A stretch of 6,231 nt of DNA from contig DASUFH010000284.1 in NCBI GenBank assembly GCA_036274645.1, positions 1 to 6,231 on the forward strand, in the 5' to 3' direction. Below, one piece after another: positions 1 through 4,905 of this stretch. The stretch comes from DASUFH01 sp036274645. GTDB taxonomy: Bacteria; Acidobacteriota; Terriglobia; 20CM-2-55-15. The notes under the pieces were generated by a model, which was not told the DNA's origin, made no database searches, and saw nothing but the letters and a program-made list of their open reading frames with translations. The number at the start of each line of letters is the position of its first letter. Within the stretch, counting starts at the first letter, position 1. The translations under genes were made by a program, and so were the position numbers.

Positions 1-2
1 CT

Positions 3-974
3 GCGATCAAGGCGCCCGGCGCGATCGGACAGACCTTCTACGTGGTGGGTCCGGATCGTCTGACATTGCGTGGAGTGGTCGAACGCGTGGCCGCTTCACT
101 CGGACTACCGATCACGATATGGGCCACTCCTGTCGCCCTGATGCGTTTTCCCGTCTGGTTCATGGAAAGGACCATGCGCCAGCCGCTTTCCACGCGCGCG
201 CAACTGGCCATGTTGGAGGAAGGTATGGACGGCGATCCGGAACCGGCGCGTCGGACGCTGGGTCTTGTGACGGCGCCGTTTACGGCGGAACGCATTCGTC
301 CCGTGACGGAGACCGCGCGCCGCTCTTCTCCGTTCCGTCTTCGTCTGTTTTCAGCGCCGCGTCCGGCGGCGGAGACGTCTCCGGCGCTGTTTCTGACCCT
401 CCTGGTCTTTGCGTTGGCCGCCCTTTCGTTTGTTTTCGGATTCGTGTCGGACGCATGGATGGGGATGACTCTGGCCATGGGCGGGGCGTTGGCGATCGCC
501 CTGACCTTGCCGGCTGTGCGTCGTCTGAACCCTTCCATCTCGCGTATTGTTCTGGGACTTGTCGCGGGCCTTGCGCTTTACGGGCTGACGCGCGGGATTG
601 CGGGATTCCTGTTGCCGCCGTTGTGGCCGGGATGGGAGCGTGGCGCGGGCGCGCTCTATGCGTGGAAAGGCAGGCATTCATGGCCCTTTCTTGCGCCGAC
701 CCTGGTGATGATCGTGTTTGCCGAAGAGGCGGTCTGGCGCGGAGTCATCGCGCGATGGCTGATGGAACGCTGGGGGCGGCCTGCGGGCGTTGCCGCCGGC
801 GCCGCGCTTTACGCCGCGTGTCATTGGGCCGCGTTCAGCCCGCTGCTTCTCGTGGCGGCGCTGGGATGTGGCCTTTTCTGGGGCTGGCTCTATGCCGCGA
901 CCGATGATCTGGTCACGCCCACCGTGTCGCACCTCCTGTGGGACGCCCTGCTGCTGACGTTTCCCCTGGTTTGA
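3..974 (+). CDS. SDR (NDUFA9-like) C-terminal region fused to CPBP intramembrane metalloprotease, 5'-truncated
   Basis: The frame is open from base 3 with no stop before TGA at 972-974, so the true start lies upstream of the window. The first ~100 residues (nt 3 to about 310) resemble the tail of NDUFA9-like atypical SDR/NAD-dependent epimerases: AIKAPGAIGQTFYVVGPDRL, then QPLSTRAQLAMLEEG and GDPEPARRTLGL. The Rossmann nucleotide-binding half would be off-window. After a short Pro/Arg/Ser-rich linker, about seven hydrophobic segments follow (roughly nt 387-449, 456-515, 543-611, 684-722, 783-833, 837-899, 918-971). They carry the CPBP (ABI/CAAX protease) signature: FAEEAVWRGV with the Glu pair at nt 723-728 and Arg at 738-740, a second-motif His in ACHWA (nt 822-824), and a last motif SHLLWDA with His at 930-932. 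CPBP proteins are membrane glutamate/histidine metalloproteases or related scaffolds; the substrate here is unknown. No good internal start separates the domains, as the first Met in the membrane part lies beyond its first helix, so I read this as a true fusion. Confidence 0.85.
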   Translation, partial: AIKAPGAIGQTFYVVGPDRLTLRGVVERVAASLGLPITIWATPVALMRFPVWFMERTMRQPLSTRAQLAMLEEGMDGDPEPARRTLGLVTAPFTAERIRPVTETARRSSPFRLRLFSAPRPAAETSPALFLTLLVFALAALSFVFGFVSDAWMGMTLAMGGALAIALTLPAVRRLNPSISRIVLGLVAGLALYGLTRGIAGFLLPPLWPGWERGAGALYAWKGRHSWPFLAPTLVMIVFAEEAVWRGVIARWLMERWGRPAGVAAGAALYAACHWAAFSPLLLVAALGCGLFWGWLYAATDDLVTPTVSHLLWDALLLTFPLV

Positions 975-1032
975 AGCAGGGGGCATGCAGTGTAGTTTCC
1001 CGGGAGTCCGCCCCGACGAGCGCTGGGTTTAT

Positions 1033-1041
1033 GGGATGGAG
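1033..1041 (+). promoter_or_regulatory. Possible ribosome binding site for the DUF1080 gene
   Basis: GGGATGGAG lies 13 bases before the ATG at 1055, a slightly long spacing. The other in-frame ATG at 1031 has no purine-rich site in front of it. It would also add eight residues (MGWSNIRR) before an otherwise standard signal peptide, so the 1055 start is preferred. Confidence 0.45.
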
Positions 1042-1054
1042 TAACATACGCCGC

Positions 1055-1924
1055 ATGAAACGGATCTTTGCGTTGTTGCTGCTTGTGCTCGCGCTTCCGG
1101 CCTTCGCCCGGCAGAGTCCGGACAACAAGGAGTGGATTCAGCTCTTCAATGGCAAGAACCTGGATGGTTGGATCCCGAAGATCACCGGCTACCCGCTTGG
1201 AGAGAACTTTGCGGACACGTTTCGCGTCGAGAACGGCGTGCTCCAGGTGAGTTACGACAGGTACCCCGCCTTCGACAATAAGTTCGGCCACCTGTTCTAC
1301 CGGCAGAAGTTTTCGCACTACATCATTGCCGCCGAATATCGCTTCGTCGGCGAGCAAGCCAGGGGTGGGCCGTCGTGGGCGTTGCGGAACAATGGGCTGA
1401 TGCTCCACAGTCAGGCGCCGGAAAGCATGGGCCTCAACCAGGACTTTCCGATATCCATCGAAGCGCAACTGTTGGGCGGCGCAGCCGAAGGTGAGCGATC
1501 AACTGCAAACGTCTGCACGCCCGGCACGGAAATCTTTCAGAACGGCGCGATGGTTCGCGGACATTGCACAAATTCGACGTCCCCGACCTATCGCGGCGAT
1601 CAGTGGGTGCGGGTGGAAGTTGAAGTGCGGGGCTCGGAGCACATCCGGCACATCGTGGAGGGAAAGACGGTCCTGGAGTACGACCTGCCACAGATCGGCG
1701 GAGGCGCAGTGTCCAACTTCGATCCGGCGGTCAAGAAAGACGGCATGCTGCTCGGCGAGGGTTACATCACGATCCAGGGAGAAAGCGCTCCGACGGAGTT
1801 TCGGAAGATCGAACTGCTGAATCTTTCGGGCTGCATGAATCCTGCGGCGTCCAATTACAAGACGTACTTCGTCCATCGCGACGACGCGCAGTGCCGCTTC
1901 GCCGGCCGGGGCGCGGGCCTCTAG
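1055..1924 (+). CDS. Secreted 3-keto-disaccharide hydrolase / DUF1080 domain protein
   Basis: This is a 289-residue protein with a typical signal peptide: MKR, a leucine-rich core at residues 4-15, and probable cleavage after AFA at residue 18. It should act in the periplasm or outside the cell. The mature part opens with the family hallmark WIQLFNGKNLDGW (residues 27-39) of PF06439, a concanavalin-like beta-sandwich. Members include hydrolases of 3-keto-glycosides, and many are only known as DUF1080. Further family-like parts are FRVENGVLQV (56-65), NNGLMLHSQ (112-120) and EAQLLGG (136-142). The end (259-280) is a compact Cys-bounded motif, GCMNPAASNY...DDAQC, like the GCTDPxAxNY...C modules attached to many secreted bacterial proteins. 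Cys154 and Cys171 may form another disulfide. The start at 1055 is chosen for the signal peptide. The upstream gene ends 80 bases before, so co-transcription is possible. The stop codon overlaps that of the convergent phosphatase gene. Catalysis on a specific keto-sugar is not provable from sequence. Confidence 0.88.
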   Translation: MKRIFALLLLVLALPAFARQSPDNKEWIQLFNGKNLDGWIPKITGYPLGENFADTFRVENGVLQVSYDRYPAFDNKFGHLFYRQKFSHYIIAAEYRFVGEQARGGPSWALRNNGLMLHSQAPESMGLNQDFPISIEAQLLGGAAEGERSTANVCTPGTEIFQNGAMVRGHCTNSTSPTYRGDQWVRVEVEVRGSEHIRHIVEGKTVLEYDLPQIGGGAVSNFDPAVKKDGMLLGEGYITIQGESAPTEFRKIELLNLSGCMNPAASNYKTYFVHRDDAQCRFAGRGAGL

Positions 1925-2820
1925 TTCCGTTTGATAATCACGACACTGACGTCGTCTGCCGGAGGCGCAAAGTCCAGCATGTCCGTCATCACGGCGTTGA
2001 AGATCTGGGCGGCGCTGCCATGTTTCACCTCGCGCATCCGCTGTTCCAGGCAGCGCGGAAAGTAAGGCTCGCCGTTGCGGCTGTGCTCGAGAAGGCCATC
2101 CGTATAGAGCATCAGCACATCGCCCGACCCGATCAACCGCCACTCATTGAGGCGGTAGCGTTCCTTGAACCCCAGGATGCTCGACATGGTGTTGCGGTCG
2201 ATCGTGTCGGCGGAAGGCAGGGTTCCGATCGGAGGAAACGACGTGCAGAGATCCTCGGATACTTCCATGAACCGGTCGTGCATCACCGAAAACACGACCG
2301 GCGGCGGATGCGCTGCCGAAAGGAACCGGAATGTCGCGTCCTCGTCGATCTCGCCATAGATCATGGTGACGAACTTGTGCATGCTCGACGAACTGTGGAA
2401 TCGTGAGTTCAGGTTTTCAAAGAGACGCTTCGTGATGTGTCCGAAGATGTCCAGTTCGTAGATGGCCCCCAGCAGAAAAGCCTGATGCAGCATGGCCGCC
2501 AGCGCCGCGTCGGTCGCGTGATGCCCGGACACATCCATGAGCGCGATCCCGGCCTTTCTGCGGCCGGCTTCGAGATTACCGACGATCTCCGGATGCCCCT
2601 CGGCAAAGGCGCGCTGTATCCGGGCTTCGAGATCGAAGCGCTTCTTGAAGTCGACATAGATGATGTGATCGCCGCCCGCCACTCCTTTGAAGGGGATGGA
2701 GCCCCCATAGACGTCGATGCCTTGCAGACTCGGCATCTCTCCGGGGAGGGGCAGAATCTGGCTGATGATTTCGCTGAGGTTTTCAATCTCTCCAGAGGGA
2801 GTCGCAGTGGGGCGCGTCAT
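1921..2820 (-). CDS. PP2C-type (SpoIIE/RsbU-like) serine/threonine phosphatase, stand-alone domain
   Basis: This 299-residue soluble protein carries the SpoIIE/RsbU branch motifs of PPM phosphatases in order. They are AGGDHIIYVDF (48-58), ALMDVSGHHATDAALAAM (93-110), LSAAHPPPVVF (167-177), GDVLMLYTDGLLEHSRNGE (233-251) and PADDVSVVIIK (287-297). The metal-binding aspartates of the family correspond to Asp51 and/or Asp57, Asp96, Asp241 and Asp289/290. Such enzymes dephosphorylate phosphoserine or phosphothreonine, classically on anti-anti-sigma (STAS) proteins in partner-switching pathways. It is almost only the catalytic domain: about 30 residues precede it, with no PAS, GAF, HAMP, receiver or membrane part. 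Between motifs 1 and 2 there is an Arg/Lys/Glu-rich insertion (59-90) longer than in RsbU-type enzymes. The ATG at 2818-2820 has a GGAG ribosome site 10 bases away. No STAS protein, anti-sigma kinase or sigma factor lies in the window, so the target is unknown. Confidence 0.9.
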   Translation of the reverse strand: MTRPTATPSGEIENLSEIISQILPLPGEMPSLQGIDVYGGSIPFKGVAGGDHIIYVDFKKRFDLEARIQRAFAEGHPEIVGNLEAGRRKAGIALMDVSGHHATDAALAAMLHQAFLLGAIYELDIFGHITKRLFENLNSRFHSSSSMHKFVTMIYGEIDEDATFRFLSAAHPPPVVFSVMHDRFMEVSEDLCTSFPPIGTLPSADTIDRNTMSSILGFKERYRLNEWRLIGSGDVLMLYTDGLLEHSRNGEPYFPRCLEQRMREVKHGSAAQIFNAVMTDMLDFAPPADDVSVVIIKRN

Positions 2821-2830
2821 TGAAGTCGTT

Positions 2831-2834
2831 CTCC
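2831..2834 (-). promoter_or_regulatory. Ribosome binding site of the phosphatase gene
   Basis: On the minus strand GGAG (CTCC at 2831-2834 on the plus strand) precedes the ATG by 10 bases. This supports 2820 as the start. No convincing -35/-10 pair was seen further upstream. Confidence 0.55.
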
Positions 2835-2934
2835 AGCCGTAAGCATGCCATCAGACCGTTGCGAAGTTATGAACAGCGCGGCCGTGGCTGCCCGACGATT
2901 ATGCGGTGGGGACATGTTGTGGGTCCCCGCCGGT

Positions 2935-3037
2935 TTGTAGGGGCGGTCTATGACCGCCCATCGTTTCGGGGTGAATTTCTGTTCAAATCAGAGATTTCCA
3001 TCCCGAAACGGCGGGCGGTCATAGACCGCCCCTACAA
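2935..3037. repeat. Nested palindromic (MITE/REP-like) hairpin element
   Basis: Two 36-base arms (2935-2970 and 3002-3037) are reverse complements with only two mismatches, separated by a 31-base centre. The centre is itself partly complementary (AATTTCTG against CAGAGATTT), so the whole 103 bases can fold into one long hairpin. Each arm also contains its own small palindrome, GGGCGGTC-TAT-GACCGCCC: an 8-base stem with a 3-base loop on the left (2941-2959), mirrored on the right (3013-3031). The outer tips are TTGTAGGGGC and GCCCCTACAA. It lies 3' of the transporter gene on the minus strand, so it could end or protect that transcript, although it lacks a T-run typical of an intrinsic terminator. 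No clear target-site duplication flanks it. It looks like a non-autonomous repeat, related in kind to REP/BIME or MITE elements. Confidence 0.88.
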
Positions 3038-3090
3038 GGGGAGGGAAGGGCGCTGACTGGTTTCTTTCGAAACTCGTGAGACGAAGGGCA

Positions 3091-3117
3091 GGGCGGTCAT
3101 AGACTACCCCGGCAAGG
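3091..3117. repeat. Decayed single copy of the palindromic repeat (right-arm type)
   Basis: This 27-base stretch matches the right arm of the hairpin element (3013-3039) at 23 of 27 positions. The differences are two dinucleotide changes (CG to TA and TA to GG) that weaken its palindrome. It ends 7 bases before the last base of the transporter stop codon on the minus strand. It has no left-arm partner beside it, so it is probably a relic or a solo unit. Confidence 0.75.
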
Positions 3118-3124
3118 ACGTTAA

Positions 3125-4612
3125 CTAACGATGTTTTTGCTCCTTATGATCTGCGGCGTGGGCTGAGGCCGCGTGCTGCTCGACTTCCTTCCAGATCTTC
3201 TCGTGATGGGTTTCTTCCAGGAGCAGCGATCCAACGACGAATGTGATGGCGGCCACAATGATCGGATAGTACAGGCCCGAATAGATGTTTCCCGTGTACG
3301 CCACGATATACAGCCCGACGACCGGCAGCAGTCCGCCGAACACGCCATTGCCGATGTGGTAGGGAAGCGAGAGGGCTGTATAACGGATCTTGGCCGGGAA
3401 CGCTTCGACGAGATACGCGGCGATCGGTCCGTACACCATCGTGACAAAGAGCACCTGGATGAACACGAGCAGCATGAGCTGCTGAGCGGCGGGATCGGCC
3501 ATCAGCGTCGGGAAGTCCACATAGGGCAGGGCCTCTTTGGCGGCCGTGCCTGCCTCGTCGATCACGGGAGTGAGCGAGATCGCCCCCGTGACCGGATTGG
3601 TCTTGTAGGTGGCCGCGATCACGTTGGAGCCGGCAACCGCCTGCATGGCGTGGTAGATGGGGACGTAGCTGATCGCGGCGAGCAGGCATCCCGCCATCAT
3701 GATTTTCTTGCGGCCGATCCGATCCGACAGCGCGCCGAACGCGACGAAAAACGGCATGCCCGCCAGAAGCGCCATGGCGATGATGTAGTTGGCCGATGTG
3801 CCGTTCACCTTAAGAATCGTCTGCAGGTAGAACAGCGCGTAAAACTGGCCCGTGTACCAGACCACGCCCTGGCCGGCCGTGGCGCCAAACAGTGAAATGA
3901 GCACGCGTTTCAGATTGACCCAGTGGGTGAACGCCTCCTTGAGCGGTTTTGCGGAGGTCATGCCGGCGCCTTTGATGTGACTGAAGATGGGCGACTCCTT
4001 CATCCGCATCCGGATGTAGAGCGATATCCCGACGAGGAAGATCGAGATCAGGAACGGCACGCGCCAGCCCCATTCGCCAAACGCTTCTTTGGACATCGAG
4101 TTCTGGACAACCAGAATGACAGCGAGCGATACGAACAGCCCGAGAGTGGCGGTGATCTGAATGAAACTCGTGTAGAAGCCGCGTTTTTCGTCGGGAACGT
4201 GTTCCGCCACGTAAACCGCCGCCCCGCCATACTCTCCACCGAGAGCGAGTCCCTGCAACACGCGAATCAGCAGCAAGGCCACGGGCGCGGCAAACCCGAT
4301 GCTCTGATAGGTCGGTAAAACCCCGATGATCGCCGTGGCGCCGCCCATGATCAGGAGCGTGACGAGGAAAGCATACTTTCGGCCGACCAGATCGCCGATC
4401 CGCCCAAAGAAGAGCGCGCCGAACGGCCGTACGACAAATCCGACTGCAAACGTCGAGAGGTACGCGATCAGGGCCAGTGTTTCGTTGCCGCCCGGATAAA
4501 ACAGCGGCGAGATGATCGTGGCGAGGCTTCCGAAGATATAGAAGTCATACCACTCGATCATTGTGCCGACTGCGGAGGCGGCGATCACTTGCCATATTTT
4601 GGTTGTTGTCAT
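3125..4612 (-). CDS. MHS-family major facilitator (metabolite:H+ symporter-like) transporter
   Basis: This 495-residue inner-membrane protein has the standard MHS (TC 2.A.1.6) layout and twelve likely helices. The opening GTMIEWYDFYIFGSLA (16-31) is the family signature. RPFGALFFGRIGDLVGRKY (62-80) is the MFS loop 2-3 motif, and its second-half counterpart is GALSDRIGRKK (293-303). RVLQGLALGGEYGGAAVYVAE (117-137) and DEKRGFYTSFIQ (141-152) are also typical of KgtP/ProP/ShiA-type carriers. The family moves organic acids, betaine or proline with protons; the substrate here cannot be fixed. It is longer than the usual ~430-450 residues because of a hydrophilic loop at about 334-376 (TYKTNPVTGAIS...LMADPAAQQ) between late helices, and a charged, histidine-rich tail (466-495, six His). 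The ATG at 4612 has no clear Shine-Dalgarno sequence but matches the family N-terminus. It is transcribed away from the ABC permease gene, and decayed palindromic repeats lie on both sides. Confidence 0.93.
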   Translation of the reverse strand: MTTTKIWQVIAASAVGTMIEWYDFYIFGSLATIISPLFYPGGNETLALIAYLSTFAVGFVVRPFGALFFGRIGDLVGRKYAFLVTLLIMGGATAIIGVLPTYQSIGFAAPVALLLIRVLQGLALGGEYGGAAVYVAEHVPDEKRGFYTSFIQITATLGLFVSLAVILVVQNSMSKEAFGEWGWRVPFLISIFLVGISLYIRMRMKESPIFSHIKGAGMTSAKPLKEAFTHWVNLKRVLISLFGATAGQGVVWYTGQFYALFYLQTILKVNGTSANYIIAMALLAGMPFFVAFGALSDRIGRKKIMMAGCLLAAISYVPIYHAMQAVAGSNVIAATYKTNPVTGAISLTPVIDEAGTAAKEALPYVDFPTLMADPAAQQLMLLVFIQVLFVTMVYGPIAAYLVEAFPAKIRYTALSLPYHIGNGVFGGLLPVVGLYIVAYTGNIYSGLYYPIIVAAITFVVGSLLLEETHHEKIWKEVEQHAASAHAADHKEQKHR

Positions 4613-4670
4613 GGCGGGCTAGGATACTTCCGTTTGAAATCCGGCCAAAGCGTAAAAGGCCCCGTCTGCC

Positions 4671-4685
4671 TGTAGGGGCGGTCTA
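4671..4685. repeat. Truncated left-arm copy of the palindromic repeat
   Basis: The 15 bases TGTAGGGGCGGTCTA are identical to the start of the left arm of the hairpin element (2937-2951). The match then stops abruptly, just past the centre of the small palindrome. The copy faces the right-arm copy at 4825-4847, in the same relative orientation as the arms of the intact element. Confidence 0.65.
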
Positions 4686-4824
4686 GAAAGAAACAAAACG
4701 CATCTAAAGGACTTAACGCGGATTGTTTCATCCTTGCGGGTGTTCCCCTGGAAACATGGCCAACTATGACCGGCCCGGAATGTTTGGGAAACACCGCCTG
4801 GTTGCTCAAGGAGTTCAAGATCGT

Positions 4825-4847
4825 GGGCGGTCACAGACCCCCCTGCA
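4825..4847. repeat. Decayed right-arm copy of the palindromic repeat
   Basis: GGGCGGTCACAGACCCCCCT followed by GCA matches the right arm (3013-3036) with two substitutions and one lost G. With the partial left arm at 4671 it could mark the ends of an older, expanded or interrupted element of about 177 bases. Confidence 0.65.
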
Positions 4848-4905
4848 GAGCTTCGCGTAAATGCGCGCTTGACGGATACCCGATCAATCCGATGAAGTAG
4901 GTCAG

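Larger units (their letters stand above)
2821..3124. other. Gene-free spacer between phosphatase and MHS transporter genes
   Basis: This 304-base stretch holds no credible gene. Its only longer frame (2820-3056, plus strand) runs through the palindromic repeat and resembles no protein. It should contain the minus-strand leader and promoter of the phosphatase gene (2821 to about 2930). It also holds the 3' flank of the transporter gene, the long hairpin at 2935-3037 and a decayed repeat copy at 3091-3117. I could not pick out a confident promoter. Confidence 0.6.
4613..4905. other. Divergent intergenic region between MHS transporter and ABC permease genes
   Basis: These 293 bases separate divergently transcribed genes and must hold both leaders. 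They contain two decayed copies of the palindromic repeat (4671-4685 and 4825-4847). They also contain an AT-richer patch (about 4685-4730) and two TGTT...AAACA inverted motifs (4741-4756 and 4781-4793). No gene is credible here: the overlapping minus-strand frames (4609-4818, 4619-4942) resemble no protein and cross the repeats. No promoter pair was convincing by eye. Confidence 0.55.

Noticed and set aside
938..1054. Longer N-terminus for the DUF1080 protein starting at 938
   Set aside because: It would overlap the end of the protease gene and bury the signal peptide inside the protein. The start at 1055 gives a normal exported protein.
1891..2406. 171-codon plus-strand frame overlapping the hydrolase end and the phosphatase
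   Set aside because: It is antisense to the conserved phosphatase motifs and overlaps the end of the hydrolase gene. The product has no recognisable features.
2935..3037. Simple intrinsic terminator
   Set aside because: The stem is far longer than a terminator, each arm contains its own palindrome, and no T-run follows on either strand. A secondary role in ending transcription stays possible.
2820..3056. 78-codon plus-strand frame in the spacer
   Set aside because: Nearly half of it is the palindromic repeat, and it has no ribosome site or protein resemblance.
2935..3117. CRISPR array
   Set aside because: The repeats are inverted, few and unevenly spaced, with no regular spacers and no cas genes nearby.
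3173..3895. 240-codon plus-strand open frame opposite the MHS transporter
   Set aside because: Low-complexity charged translation typical of an antisense shadow. The minus strand has clear transporter motifs throughout.
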